From: Sulfitobacter sp. JL08
GTDB taxonomy: Bacteria; Pseudomonadota; Alphaproteobacteria; Rhodobacterales; Rhodobacteraceae
DNA: 64,000 nucleotides
Direction of reading: 5' to 3'
Assembly: GCF_003352045.1 (NCBI RefSeq)
Contig: NZ_CP025815.1
Location: 186,001 to 250,000, forward strand
The translations under genes were made by a program, and so were the position numbers. The notes below the pieces were generated by a model. The model worked only from the letters and a program-made list of their open reading frames with translations, was not told where the DNA came from and did not search any database. Shown piece after piece: positions 17,289 through 26,609 of this stretch. How positions within the stretch are numbered: position 1 is the first letter of the stretch; the number at the start of each line of letters is the position of its first letter.

Positions 17289-17702
17289 ATGACATATGAT
17301 CGGGAACTGATTTCCAACGGCAACCCGATGGAGGCGATTGTCGGGTTCAGCCGTGCAGTGCGCGTCGGGCCGTATATCTCCGTGGGTGGCACAGCCCCTG
17401 TCGGACCGGATGGAAAAACCGTGGGCGTCGGTGACGTGGCCGCCCAGACCCGCCAGTGTATCGAGGTGATCAAGGCCGCGCTGGAACAGGCCGGTTCGGG
17501 CTTGCATGATGTGGTGCGCACGCGGGTGATCCTGACGGATATAGATGACTGGAAAGCCGCCATTGATGTGCGCAAGACCTATTTTCGCGACATCCGCCCC
17601 GTGGATACGATCATGGCCGTCACGCGGTTTGTGAACCCCGAATGGCTGGTCGAGCTTGAGGTGGATGCGGTGATTGGCAACTGGCAGGGGCCGGCCGGCT
17701 GA
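17289..17702 (+). CDS. RidA/YjgF/YER057c family protein
   Basis: A 137-residue trimer-forming protein of the RidA superfamily. It has the typical GGTAPVGPDG, the conserved arginine in VVRTRVILTD, and an acidic C-terminal strand (LVELEVDAV). Archetypal RidA hydrolyses reactive enamine/imine intermediates made by PLP enzymes. This copy belongs to a divergent subgroup, so that activity is inferred. Its position 103 bp after the transaminase suits a clean-up role. Confidence 0.85.
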   Translation: MTYDRELISNGNPMEAIVGFSRAVRVGPYISVGGTAPVGPDGKTVGVGDVAAQTRQCIEVIKAALEQAGSGLHDVVRTRVILTDIDDWKAAIDVRKTYFRDIRPVDTIMAVTRFVNPEWLVELEVDAVIGNWQGPAG

Positions 17703-17777
17703 TCCGGCCCCCCAGCGCGCCTGCTCCGTCACCCGATTGGCACCTGATTGGTTCATGCGGCGCATCTTTTGCCCTTG

Positions 17778-17808
17778 AGCGGCCCCATTGTTGCCAGATT
17801 GGGCCGCT
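17778..17808. terminator. Hairpin downstream of ridA-like gene
   Basis: AGCGGCCC (17778-17785) pairs perfectly with GGGCCGCT (17801-17808). It lies 75 bp after the RidA stop and before the fusion gene. No T tract follows, so termination is possible but unproved. Confidence 0.35.
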
Positions 17809-17892
17809 ATCGAATGCGCACGCAAGACAAAGGCGCCGCGCATGGATACGTTACTCGGTTACTTCCAGTATTAGTTACAAACCTTTTTCAAT

Positions 17893-19959
17893 ATGAACGA
17901 GCGCGTCGCGCTCTTATATCTAGGCTGTACCCTGTTTCTGGCGCTGGCCGTGTGGTGGTACCGCGGCAGACGGGGGTCTTTCATAAGCTTTCTGTTGCCG
18001 GCGCGGGTGTATCTGCACCGGTCAAACCTGCTGGACATAAAGCTGTTTTTCACCTTTCGCGCGATCGGCTTCTTCGGATTGATGAGCAAGGTATTCTTTC
18101 CGGCAACGGTTGCGTTTTACGTTCTGTCATGGCTTTCCGGCCCGTCCGCCGATGGCTTTTTGGCCCCGCCCACAGGTTGGACGCGCAGCCTGCTGGCGAC
18201 ACTGATCATCGTTGTCGCCTCGGATTTCTGCAAATACTGGGCGCACCGGCTGCACCATGAATGGAAGGTGCTTTGGCCGTTCCATGCGGTGCATCATTCG
18301 GCCGATGTGCTGACCCCGCTGACGGTTCACCGAACCCATCCGATTGAACCGGTCATCCGCAACCTGCTGATCACAGTCATCGTCGGGATCGTGCAGGGCG
18401 TGATGCTGTTTGCGCTGATCGGACAGATCGACATCGTAACGCTGGGTGGCGCCAATGCGATGTATGTGCTGTTTAATATGCTGGGGGCCAACCTGCGCCA
18501 CAGCCATATCTGGCTGAGCTACGGGCGGGTGATGGAACATATCTTTATTTCGCCGGCGCAACATCAGGTGCACCATTCGGTCGCGGTGGAACACATCGAC
18601 AAGAACTACGGGTCTATATTCGCGATCTGGGACTGGATGTTCGGCACGCTTTATGTGCCCGAAAAGGTCGAGGAGATCACCTATGGCGTGTCCGACGGTA
18701 AGGGCAACCCGATCGCACAGCCCTATACCACCCTGCGCGAGGCGCTGTTGAAACCGTTTCGCGAAAGCTGGGAGGCGATTGACAAACAGCGCGCGGCGCG
18801 CGCGCGGGCGCGTGCGAAATTGCCGCCGGCGGTCATGTCACAGGGGTTTTCCATCTGGTTGGATGCCCTGCGCGCCGGGGCTGCGCTGACCGTGCTTTTC
18901 GGCCACATGGCCCATATCCGATTCACCCGCGGGGATTATTTTGTGCTGCGCGAACTGAACGTCGCCAGCGATGCGGTGATCGTTTTCTTCGTGCTGTCCG
19001 GTGTGGTGATCGCTTATGCAGCCACGCGCGACGCCACGCTGGAACGGTTTGCGTTCAATCGTATGACGCGGCTGTGGTCGGTCGTGGTCCCGGCGCTTGC
19101 ACTGACGCTGATCTTTGATGCCATTGGCACGCGGATAAACCCCGAAGCCTATCCGGAGACGTTCTATAACCCTGTTTCCCTGTCCGAAATGGTGCTGCGC
19201 GGGCTGACATTTACCAGCGAATGGCAGGGGATCTGGGATCGGGTACGGCTGGGCACAAACGGCCCGCTCTGGTCGCTGAGTTACGAAGTCGGGTTTTACA
19301 TGCTTTTCGGCGTTGCGTTGTTCCTTAGGGGGGCGCTGCGCTGGGTGTTGCTGGCGCTGCTGGTCGGTGTGCCGATACTGGCGCTGCTGCCGGCATGGCT
19401 GATGGGGGTTCTGGTCTGGCACACGGTGCGCCTGTCACCGGATGCGCCCACACATTCCGGCAAAGACTGGGCGCGCGCGATCCTGGGTATTGCCATGCTG
19501 GTGGTGCTGAAATTGGCAGGCCTGCCTGCGGCGCTGAGCGAAATAACGGCGCAGGCGTTTGCGCCTTACAGCCATCATGCCGTTCTGGCATATTCCGACG
19601 AAGTGTTGTGGAACACGGTCATCGCAGTGGGTGTTGCCTTGCATCTGGCAGGTGTCAAAAACATCGCCGACCGTCGCGCTCCCCGCCCGGAAGGCCGCGC
19701 AACAGGCGCCATCCGCTGGGTCGCCGGAGCAAGCTTTTCCATCTACGTGATGCACTATCCAACGCTGCATCTGCTGGACGCCACTTTGCCGGAAAATCTG
19801 CCCGCCTATGATCTGTGGCTGCTGACGCTGACACTGCTGGTTTGTTTCGGATTTGCCAGCCTGTTCGAACGCCCGCTGAAACGGTTTCGCGCACTGGTGG
19901 AACCGATGTGGAAAATGGCGGGGGCCCCGTTTGTGGCCCCGCGCTCGTCTACGCCGTGA
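17893..19959 (+). CDS. Fusion of sterol desaturase/fatty-acid hydroxylase with acyltransferase-3
   Basis: A 688-residue integral membrane protein with two enzymes in one chain. Residues about 1-310 are a di-iron membrane hydroxylase: the histidine clusters HRLHHE, HAVHHS, and HQVHHS (with HSHIW between) are in the usual order. A short basic linker (KQRAARARARAKLPP, about 298-312) leads to an acyltransferase-3 domain (about 318-680) that begins FSIWLDALRAGAALTVLFGHM, has VFFVLSGVVIAY, and holds about ten membrane segments. The first half could hydroxylate a lipid and the second could acylate a hydroxyl, perhaps the same one. The start codon ATG 17893 has a weak ribosome site. No frameshift is seen at the join, so this is a true fusion. 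Confidence 0.85.
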   Translation: MNERVALLYLGCTLFLALAVWWYRGRRGSFISFLLPARVYLHRSNLLDIKLFFTFRAIGFFGLMSKVFFPATVAFYVLSWLSGPSADGFLAPPTGWTRSLLATLIIVVASDFCKYWAHRLHHEWKVLWPFHAVHHSADVLTPLTVHRTHPIEPVIRNLLITVIVGIVQGVMLFALIGQIDIVTLGGANAMYVLFNMLGANLRHSHIWLSYGRVMEHIFISPAQHQVHHSVAVEHIDKNYGSIFAIWDWMFGTLYVPEKVEEITYGVSDGKGNPIAQPYTTLREALLKPFRESWEAIDKQRAARARARAKLPPAVMSQGFSIWLDALRAGAALTVLFGHMAHIRFTRGDYFVLRELNVASDAVIVFFVLSGVVIAYAATRDATLERFAFNRMTRLWSVVVPALALTLIFDAIGTRINPEAYPETFYNPVSLSEMVLRGLTFTSEWQGIWDRVRLGTNGPLWSLSYEVGFYMLFGVALFLRGALRWVLLALLVGVPILALLPAWLMGVLVWHTVRLSPDAPTHSGKDWARAILGIAMLVVLKLAGLPAALSEITAQAFAPYSHHAVLAYSDEVLWNTVIAVGVALHLAGVKNIADRRAPRPEGRATGAIRWVAGASFSIYVMHYPTLHLLDATLPENLPAYDLWLLTLTLLVCFGFASLFERPLKRFRALVEPMWKMAGAPFVAPRSSTP

Positions 19960-20274
19960 TCAGCCTTTGCCAACGTTTTCCGCAAACGCCTTTTTAAAGG
20001 CTGTCTGCTGGTCGTCGGTGGCCTCGGTCTGATGCCTGGATTTCCATTCATCCATGCTCATCCCGTAGTAATGTTCGCGTGCTTCGTCTTTTGACATTTC
20101 AATGCCGCGTTCGGCGGCGGCCTCCTGATACCAGCGCGACAGGCAGTTGCGGCAGAACCCTGTCAGGTTCATCATGTCGATGTTCTGCACATCGTTGCGA
20201 TCCTGCATCAGGTGTTTCTGCAACCGGCGGAAGGCGGCGGCCTGTAGTTCGATTTCGGTCTGGTCGTCCATCAT
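19960..20274 (-). CDS. DUF1244 domain-containing protein
   Basis: A 104-residue alphaproteobacterial protein. The conserved DUF1244 core is clear: RLQKHLM, QNIDMMNLTGFCRNCLSRWY (two cysteines), and EAREHYYGMSMDEWK. The family has a small helical fold and no assigned role. Its stop directly abuts the stop of the convergent fusion gene. AAGGGGAAT is the ribosome site before the tandem ATG-ATG start. Confidence 0.9.
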   Translation of the reverse strand: MMDDQTEIELQAAAFRRLQKHLMQDRNDVQNIDMMNLTGFCRNCLSRWYQEAAAERGIEMSKDEAREHYYGMSMDEWKSRHQTEATDDQQTAFKKAFAENVGKG

Positions 20275-20293
20275 ATTCCCCTTTTCCTGTTAT

Positions 20294-21031
20294 CTATAAA
20301 TTGGTGCTGGCCAGCACGTCTTCAAGAACGGGGGCCAGTCGGGTGGCCCATTTCGCCTGATCCTGCGCCGTGCGGATCAGATCGTTGCGCAATTCGATCA
20401 GCACGTTGGGTCGGCCATGTTGCAGTGCGTGGCGTTCAACCGCATCGCCGGGCAGGTGGCCACCGTAAGGTTCGTTGTCGCCGACTGGCGGGCCGCCCTG
20501 TTCGGCCAATGCGGCAATCAGCGGTTTGGAAAGCCGCTGGTCATCTGCATGCAGCACGCCGATTTCCCAGGGCCGCACCGGGCGCCCCTCAAGCTGGCGG
20601 GTAAAGCTGTGGATCGACAGAAGAACGGTATCAGGGCGCGCCGCCAGTTCGGCCAGCGCCCGGTGATAGGGGCGGTAACACAGATCAAGCCGTGCCTCGA
20701 TCTCGGATGCGTCGACATGGCGGTTGCCGGAAATGATCGTCCCGTCATACAGCTTCATCACCAGTGTCGGGTCGTCCTCTCCGCGGTTGGGATCAATCAC
20801 CAGCCGCGAAAAATTTGACAGGATCGCGGTACTGTTCAGTGCTTTGGCCAGTTCAAGTGTCAGCCCCGCCGCCCCCACATCATAGGCGATGTGGCGGTTC
20901 ATATCCGCATCCGACAACCCCAATGTGCCACCGTTGACGGCTGCTGGGATCGTGTTGGCCGCATGATCGCACGTGATCAGCCAGCGGCCGGGCCGGTTTT
21001 CGCCATGGATGGAAAATGGGGTATACGTCAT
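20294..21031 (-). CDS. N-formylglutamate amidohydrolase family protein
   Basis: A 245-residue hydrolase of the HutG-like family, which removes the formyl group from N-formyl-L-glutamate at the end of one histidine breakdown route. ITCDHAAN (metal histidine), SRLVIDPNR, LLSIHSFTR, and IELRND are present in order. No hut genes are near, and many Roseobacter homologues are not in histidine operons, so the substrate is not certain. It starts 19 bp upstream of the DUF1244 gene and probably shares its transcript. Confidence 0.85.
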   Translation of the reverse strand: MTYTPFSIHGENRPGRWLITCDHAANTIPAAVNGGTLGLSDADMNRHIAYDVGAAGLTLELAKALNSTAILSNFSRLVIDPNRGEDDPTLVMKLYDGTIISGNRHVDASEIEARLDLCYRPYHRALAELAARPDTVLLSIHSFTRQLEGRPVRPWEIGVLHADDQRLSKPLIAALAEQGGPPVGDNEPYGGHLPGDAVERHALQHGRPNVLIELRNDLIRTAQDQAKWATRLAPVLEDVLASTNL

Positions 21032-21139
21032 ATTGCTGTCACCTGTTTTCCCGCAGGTTTAGGCCAGTTGCCCGCGGAATGGAATTGGGTGATAACAGGT
21101 TGCGCGGTTAGCGTTAACAAAGACGACAAGGAATACCTG

Positions 21140-22585
21140 ATGAGACGACTGCGGAACGTAAAGATTGTTGCCACACTTGGCCCGGCCTCGGACAATTATG
21201 AAATGATCCGGGCCCTGCACGAGGCAGGCGCAGATGTGTTTCGCCTGAACATGTCCCACGGCAGCCATGAAGAGATCGCCAAGAAACACGCGATTATCCG
21301 TCAGGTCGAACAGGATCTGGACAGCACAATCGCGATTCTGGCCGATCTTCAGGGGCCCAAACTGCGCGTCGGTACCTTTGCCAATGGCGAAGAGGAACTG
21401 GAACAGGGCGCTGCGTTCCGGCTGGATCTGAACGAGGCAGACGGAGATGCAACCCGGGTGTGCCTGCCGCATCCGGAAATTTTTGCTGTTCTGCAATCCG
21501 GTGCCAGTCTTTTGGTGAATGACGGCAAGATCCGCTTGCAGGTCAAATCCTGCGGGACCGATTTTGCCGATTGCACGGTGATTGCGGGCGGCACCATCTC
21601 GGACCGCAAGGGCGTGAACGTGCCGGATGTCGTGTTGCCGCTGGCGGCGCTGTCGGCCAAGGACCGCGCCGATCTGGAATTCGTCTGCGAACTGGGCATT
21701 GACTGGCTTGCCCTGTCGTTCGTCCAGCGCCCCGAAGATGTTGTTGATGCACGTGCGCTGGCCAAAGGCCGTGCCGCGATCCTGTCCAAAATCGAAAAAC
21801 CGTCAGCAGTTGAGCGGTTCGATGATATTCTGGCTGTCAGCGACGGCATTATGGTCGCGCGTGGCGATCTGGGTGTGGAACTGCCGGTGCAGAACGTGCC
21901 GCCCATCCAGAAACGGCTTGTCCGCCGCTGCCGCAGTGCCGCCAAGCCGGTGATCGTGGCCACCCAGATGCTGGAAAGCATGATCGAAAGTCCGATGCCG
22001 ACCCGCGCCGAAGTGTCCGATGTGGCGACAGCGATCTACGAAGGGGCGGATGCCGTCATGCTGTCCGCGGAATCCGCCGCCGGGCAATACCCGGTGGAGG
22101 CGGTGACAACAATGAACAACGTCGCCGTCGAGGTCGAAGACGATCCGACCTATACCCAGATCATCGAAGCATCGCGCACCGCCAACCGCGCCAGCGTTGC
22201 TGACGGGATCGTGGCGGCTGCCCGCGAAATTGCCGAGACGACCAATATCAAGGCGATCTGCTGCTTTACCCAAAGCGGTACAACGGCATTGCTGACCGCG
22301 CGCGAACGTCCGCGCGTACCGATCATCGCGATGACATCGGTGCGCCAGACCGCGCGTCGTCTGGCGCTAAGCTGGGGCACGAACTGCGTGATGACCGGCG
22401 AGCTTGAGCGGTTCAAGATGGCTGTTGTTAATGCAGCACGCGCCGCCCGTGCCGGTGGGTTTGCCGAACCGACAGATCAGATCGTCGTTACAGCTGGCGT
22501 ACCGTTCAACGTGCCAGGAAGCACCAATATCCTTCGGGTTGCGCCCTGCGACGAACGTTTGATTTTTAATACCGATCCAGAGTAA
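21140..22585 (+). CDS. pyk: Pyruvate kinase
   Basis: A 481-residue glycolytic enzyme that converts phosphoenolpyruvate and ADP to pyruvate and ATP. KIVATLGPAS at the N-terminus, ILADLQGPKLRVG, the lysine/metal block SKIEKPSAV, MVARGDLGVE, and the active-site loop ATQMLESMIESPMPTRAEVSD are all intact. The start ATG 21140 is chosen for the family N-terminus and the AAGGAATACCTG ribosome site. The C-terminal domain (residues about 345-475) is complete. Confidence 0.97.
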   Translation: MRRLRNVKIVATLGPASDNYEMIRALHEAGADVFRLNMSHGSHEEIAKKHAIIRQVEQDLDSTIAILADLQGPKLRVGTFANGEEELEQGAAFRLDLNEADGDATRVCLPHPEIFAVLQSGASLLVNDGKIRLQVKSCGTDFADCTVIAGGTISDRKGVNVPDVVLPLAALSAKDRADLEFVCELGIDWLALSFVQRPEDVVDARALAKGRAAILSKIEKPSAVERFDDILAVSDGIMVARGDLGVELPVQNVPPIQKRLVRRCRSAAKPVIVATQMLESMIESPMPTRAEVSDVATAIYEGADAVMLSAESAAGQYPVEAVTTMNNVAVEVEDDPTYTQIIEASRTANRASVADGIVAAAREIAETTNIKAICCFTQSGTTALLTARERPRVPIIAMTSVRQTARRLALSWGTNCVMTGELERFKMAVVNAARAARAGGFAEPTDQIVVTAGVPFNVPGSTNILRVAPCDERLIFNTDPE

Positions 22586-22615
22586 ACTTTGCCGACAGAA
22601 AAAAGGGGCAGGGCG

Positions 22616-22840
22616 ATGGAACCGGATCTGGCGCTTGTGATCGGGCTTGTGATTGCGGGGTTTTCAATCCCGTCGATGATGTCGGCCGTCACGGACGGGC
22701 GCGCGCCGCGCGCGTCTGCCCTGACGATCCTGATATCTTTTGCCCTGATTTTTTACGCCGTCTATCAAAAGCCCAGCGGCTACAGCATGTCCGAAATCCC
22801 CGATGCCTTTGTCAACGTAGCGTCGCAATTCTTTCGCTGA
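22616..22840 (+). CDS. Small two-helix membrane protein
   Basis: A 74-residue protein starting at ATG 22616 (GGGGCAGGGCG before it; an upstream TTG at 22589 is less likely). Two hydrophobic stretches (LALVIGLVIAGFSIPSMMSAV and ALTILISFALIFYAVY) predict two membrane helices with a basic loop (TDGRAPRAS). It follows pyruvate kinase by 30 bp and probably shares its transcript. No function is known. Confidence 0.7.
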   Translation: MEPDLALVIGLVIAGFSIPSMMSAVTDGRAPRASALTILISFALIFYAVYQKPSGYSMSEIPDAFVNVASQFFR

Positions 22841-22980
22841 CCGGTTGTGCGCCGAGAAATTGCCCTTTCCCTCTTGCCCTATGATGCATTGCCGCCTATA
22901 CGGCGCGTCTGTTCGTGCGTCCGGCCAATATGGCATGCCGAGTCGTGCGTGAACCGACCCAAATACGATAGGAGACGGAA

Positions 22981-23181
22981 ATGCCTAAGATGAAGACGAA
23001 ATCGAGCTGCAAGAAGCGGTTCAAGGTGACGGCCACGGGCCGCGTTCTGACGGGCCAGGCCGGCAAGCGCCACGGCATGATCAAACGCAGCAACAAATTC
23101 CTGCGCAACGCGCGCGGCACAACGACACTGTCGGCCCCTGATGAGAAAATCATCAAGTCGATGATGCCGTACGCACGCTAA
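22981..23181 (+). CDS. rpmI: 50S ribosomal protein L35
   Basis: A 66-residue, highly basic protein with the family pattern [20 protein letters not shown], then [19 protein letters not shown]. It binds 23S rRNA in the large subunit. TAGGAGACGGA is the ribosome site. It is the first gene of the rpmI-rplT pair; infC is not beside it. Confidence 0.97.
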   Translation: MPKMKTKSSCKKRFKVTATGRVLTGQAGKRHGMIKRSNKFLRNARGTTTLSAPDEKIIKSMMPYAR

Positions 23182-23193
23182 GGAGGGAATGAT

Positions 23194-23559
23194 ATGTCTC
23201 GCGTAAAATCCGGCGTTGTCACACACGCCCGCCACAAAAAAGTAATCAAAGCAGCCAAAGGCTATTACGGTCGTCGCAAGAACACCTTCAAGGTGGCCGC
23301 GCAAGCCGTGGACAAGGCCAACCAGTACGCCACCCGCGACCGCAAGAACCGCAAGCGCAATTTCCGCGCCCTGTGGATCCAGCGGATCAACGCCGCGGTG
23401 CGCAGCCACGACGAAGCGCTGACATACAGCCGCTTTATCAACGGCCTGTCGCTGGCCGGTATCGAAGTGGACCGCAAGGTTCTGGCCGATCTGGCCGTAC
23501 ACGAGCCTGCCGCATTCGGTGCGATCGTAGAACAAGCCAAAGGCGCGCTGAGCGCGTAA
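23194..23559 (+). CDS. rplT: 50S ribosomal protein L20
   Basis: A 121-residue basic protein, 12 bp after rpm[30 protein letters not shown], and [20 protein letters not shown] are standard L20 blocks. It is needed early in 50S assembly and in many bacteria represses its own operon. An intrinsic terminator follows. Confidence 0.97.
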   Translation: MSRVKSGVVTHARHKKVIKAAKGYYGRRKNTFKVAAQAVDKANQYATRDRKNRKRNFRALWIQRINAAVRSHDEALTYSRFINGLSLAGIEVDRKVLADLAVHEPAAFGAIVEQAKGALSA

Positions 23560-23588
23560 GCGTCAAACGCCCCCTTTGGTAAAAGAAA

Positions 23589-23615
23589 AGCCGCCCCCTG
23601 CTCGGGCGGCTTTTT
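23589..23615 (+). terminator. Intrinsic terminator after rplT
   Basis: AGCCGCCC (23589-23596) pairs with GGGCGGCT (23604-23611), followed by TTTT. It closes the rpmI-rplT transcript. Confidence 0.85.
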
Positions 23616-23702
23616 GCTGTGCGGGGGATGGAAAAAACCGAAACCATTTGACTAGGATCTGGGCGATGGCCCACCCTGACGTTGTTCAAAGGGGGAAACA
23701 CC

Positions 23703-24704
23703 ATGAAAACGGTGCTTTGTGACCAGTTTGATATCGAAATTCCCATTCTGTCCGCACCGATGGGTGGGGCGGCCGGGCCGGATTTGGTTGCGGCGGTCTG
23801 CAATGCAGGGGGGCTCGGGGTGATCCCGCTATGGGGTATGCCCGTGGAACAGGTTCGCAGCGGCATCGCGCAAGTGCGCAAACTGACCGATCGGAACTTT
23901 GCGGTGAATCTGAATCTGTCCTTCCCGTTCAAAGACCAGTTGCAGGCCTGTATTTCTGAAAATGTGGCCGCAGTGTCGCTGTTCTGGGGAATGGACCCGG
24001 CCGCAATCGACATGGCTCGTCGCGGTGGCCTGAGTGTCATGGCAAGCGTTGGCAACGCACACGAAGCACGGATCGCGGCCGATGCCGGGGCCGACATCAT
24101 CGTCGCCCAGGGCTGGGAGGCAGGCGGTCACGTCTGGGGCAGTGTCGCGACGATGGCGCTGGTCCCCGCCGTGGTGGATGCAGTGACTGTGCCAGTGATC
24201 GCTGCTGGTGGAATCGCGGATGGCCGCGGTATGGCGGCCGCGCTGATGCTGGGGGCGTCGGGTGTCTGGATCGGCACCCGCTTTTTGGCCAGCACCGAAG
24301 CCACCATCCACGATACCTACCGGAAACAGATTCTGGACGCCTCGGAGGGCCAGACCGAATGGTATCAAGACCTGTATGATGGTGACTGGCCCGACGCGCC
24401 GCATCGGGCCCTTGCAAACGCGACCTCGGCAAAATGGCATGACGCCGGTAACCCCCAACCGGGCAAACGCCCCGGCGAAGGTGATATCATCGGCCACCGC
24501 GCTGACGGCAGGCCGGTCACGCGATACCAAAGCTATACCCCACATCCCGGCACGACCGGCGACGTGGCCGATATGTCATTGTGGTCCGGTCAGGGCGTGT
24601 CTCTGGTGCGCGAGGTCATGCCCGCCAAAGAAATCGTCGCGGAAATCTATCGCGACGCCAAACAAGCGCTTCAGTCCGGCCTGTCCGTCCTGCCCGACAG
24701 ATAG
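23703..24704 (+). CDS. Nitronate monooxygenase family protein
   Basis: A 333-residue FMN-dependent TIM-barrel enzyme. ILSAPMGGAAGPDLVAAVCNAGGLG at the start is the family FMN loop (split here by definition into the APMGG and GGLG parts), QGWEAGGHVW carries the catalytic-type histidine of class I enzymes, and IAAGGIADGRGMAAAL with GASGVWIGTRFL forms the phosphate site. Such enzymes oxidise nitronates such as propionate-3-nitronate, though some homologues are NADH:quinone reductases. The ATG at 23703 is preferred after GGGGGAAACACC. It ends convergent with the GFA-family gene. Confidence 0.85.
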   Translation: MKTVLCDQFDIEIPILSAPMGGAAGPDLVAAVCNAGGLGVIPLWGMPVEQVRSGIAQVRKLTDRNFAVNLNLSFPFKDQLQACISENVAAVSLFWGMDPAAIDMARRGGLSVMASVGNAHEARIAADAGADIIVAQGWEAGGHVWGSVATMALVPAVVDAVTVPVIAAGGIADGRGMAAALMLGASGVWIGTRFLASTEATIHDTYRKQILDASEGQTEWYQDLYDGDWPDAPHRALANATSAKWHDAGNPQPGKRPGEGDIIGHRADGRPVTRYQSYTPHPGTTGDVADMSLWSGQGVSLVREVMPAKEIVAEIYRDAKQALQSGLSVLPDR

Positions 24705-24711
24705 GTGCCGC

Positions 24712-25119
24712 CTACCTGTCGGGCAGGTTTTCAAAGCTGGGCACATCTGCCGCAATCACATGGAACGGTTGCTGGTCTTTGGTATAGATCGCCGCCTGCG
24801 GTGTGCCAAACCGGGCCGGATCATCCAGCGCCCCGGCCTTCAGAACAACCTGATCATAGCCTGCGATGCGCGTCAGAACCGGCGTGCCGCAGGTGCCGCA
24901 AAATTCGCGCGTCACGGGGTTTTCCAGATCGCTGCGCGCAAAGCTTTGCGGTGTGCCGCGCACGTAACGCACCCCGTCAGCGGGCATCATCATGAAAAAA
25001 TTCGGCCCGCCGCCCGAAATATACTGGCAAGGGCGGCAATGGCACTGCCCCCAAAATCCTGGCTGCCCCTCGGCTTCGAACCGCAGAGCGCCGCAGTAAC
25101 ACCCACCTGTCAGTTTCAT
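24712..25119 (-). CDS. GFA (glutathione-dependent formaldehyde-activating enzyme-like) family protein
   Basis: A 135-residue zinc protein. Metal-binding cysteines are visible in GCYCGALRF, GQCHCRPCQ, and FCGTCGTPV, the standard Mss4-like pattern. The founding member was proposed to speed S-hydroxymethylglutathione formation, but most homologues have no proven activity. AGGAGAGTGAC (reverse strand) precedes the start. It is convergent with the nitronate monooxygenase gene, eight bases apart. Confidence 0.85.
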   Translation of the reverse strand: MKLTGGCYCGALRFEAEGQPGFWGQCHCRPCQYISGGGPNFFMMMPADGVRYVRGTPQSFARSDLENPVTREFCGTCGTPVLTRIAGYDQVVLKAGALDDPARFGTPQAAIYTKDQQPFHVIAADVPSFENLPDR

Positions 25120-25245
25120 GTCACTCTCCTTTTTCGCACATCAGTGTGTGGAGCTTGCCGCGCCGGCGCGTCAAAGACCAGCGCGCACTTGCTTTCACGC
25201 GCCCTTGTGATAGCAGAGCGGGGATGAATTTCCGGGGGGTCCGTT

Positions 25246-26319
25246 ATGGACGATCTTAAGCGCAAATACCTTGATCAGATCGCAAATGCCGCAGATGAAT
25301 CCGCGCTTGAGGATATCCGCGTCGGTGCCGTGGGCAAAAAGGGCGAGGTCGCGCTGAAGATGCGCGAACTGGGCAAGATGACGCCCGAGGAACGGCAGGT
25401 GGCCGGCCCCGCGCTGAACGCCCTGAAAGACGAGATCAACGCAGCGCTTGCCGCGAAAAAGGCCGCGTTGGGCGATGCCGCGCTGAACGAACGGTTGCGC
25501 ACCGAATGGCTGGACGTGACATTGCCGGGGCGGTCGCGCCCACAAGGCACCATCCATCCGGTGTCGCAGGTCACAGAAGAACTGACAGCGATCTTTGCGG
25601 AACTGGGGTTTTCCGTGGCCGAAGGGCCGCGCATCGACACCGACTGGTATAATTTCGACGCGCTGAATATCCCGTCACATCACCCCGCACGCGCCGAAAT
25701 GGATACGTTTTACATGCACCGCGCAGAAGGTGACAACCGCCCACCGCATGTGCTGCGCACCCACACCAGCCCGGTGCAGATCCGCACGATGGAAGCCGAA
25801 GGCGCGCCGCTGCGCATCATTTGCCCCGGCGGTGTCTACCGCGCCGATTACGACCAGACCCACACGCCGATGTTCCATCAGGTTGAAGGGCTGGCGATTG
25901 ATAAAAACATCAGCATGGCCAACCTGAAATGGACGCTTGAGGAATTCTTCAGCTCTTTTTTCGAAATCGAAGGCATCAAGACCCGGTTCCGCGCCTCGCA
26001 TTTTCCGTTTACCGAACCCTCGGCCGAGGTGGATATCCAGTGTTCCTGGGTCGACGGGCAATTGCGCATCGGCGAAGGCGATGGCTGGATGGAAGTGCTG
26101 GGCAGCGGCATGGTGCACCCCAAGGTGCTGGCCGCCGGTGGCATCGACCCGGAAGAATGGCAGGGCTTTGCCTTTGGCATGGGCATAGACCGGATTGCGA
26201 TGCTGAAATACGGCATCCCCGACCTGCGCGCATTCTTTGATTCAGACCTGCGTTGGCTGCGCCATTACGGGTTTGCAAGCCTGGATCAGCCGAACCTGCA
26301 TGGCGGGTTGAGTAGGTGA
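25246..26319 (+). CDS. pheS: Phenylalanyl-tRNA synthetase alpha subunit
   Basis: A 357-residue class II synthetase subunit. After an N-terminal coiled coil (residues 1-85), the catalytic core has [25 protein letters not shown] (motif 1 region), [13 protein letters not shown] (motif 2), and [14 protein letters not shown] (motif 3). It charges tRNA-Phe as an alpha2beta2 enzyme with PheT. The usual immediate pheS-pheT pairing is broken: pheT starts 3.1 kb further on. Its stop overlaps the GTG start of the interrupted membrane-protein gene by 4 bp (GTGA). Confidence 0.97.
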   Translation: MDDLKRKYLDQIANAADESALEDIRVGAVGKKGEVALKMRELGKMTPEERQVAGPALNALKDEINAALAAKKAALGDAALNERLRTEWLDVTLPGRSRPQGTIHPVSQVTEELTAIFAELGFSVAEGPRIDTDWYNFDALNIPSHHPARAEMDTFYMHRAEGDNRPPHVLRTHTSPVQIRTMEAEGAPLRIICPGGVYRADYDQTHTPMFHQVEGLAIDKNISMANLKWTLEEFFSSFFEIEGIKTRFRASHFPFTEPSAEVDIQCSWVDGQLRIGEGDGWMEVLGSGMVHPKVLAAGGIDPEEWQGFAFGMGIDRIAMLKYGIPDLRAFFDSDLRWLRHYGFASLDQPNLHGGLSR

Positions 26320-26467
26320 GTGAAATTCTGGAAGCGATCAAACAATTTGTAGTTTTTGTTCAGGAAGATCTTATTAGTCTTGCCATCACTTTGGTTGGCG
26401 CTCTGTTGTTTTATTTGTTTCGGGCAAAGGTCAAATTGATTTATGGCCGCGCGAACAATTCACTTAA

Positions 26468-26486
26468 GGAACGTCTGATCAACGCC
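26468..26486. repeat. Left terminal inverted repeat of the IS
   Basis: GGAACGTCTGATCAACGCC, next to the TTAA at 26464-26467. Twelve of the first sixteen bases match the right end. Confidence 0.7.
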
Positions 26487-26609
26487 TTCGGCTTCGCCGC
26501 CGTGCCGGCTTGAAGGTAGTTTGGGGCGTCAGACGTCCCATTTCCAGCGATTTTCCCGCTGTTTCGGCCGCCTGAGTGGCGGTTTCGGCGTTTTTGGGCA
26601 GACTCTGCC

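Noticed and set aside
16383-17843. A 486-codon open frame on the minus strand
   Set aside because: Antisense to the transaminase and RidA-type genes; no ribosome site and no recognisable motif.
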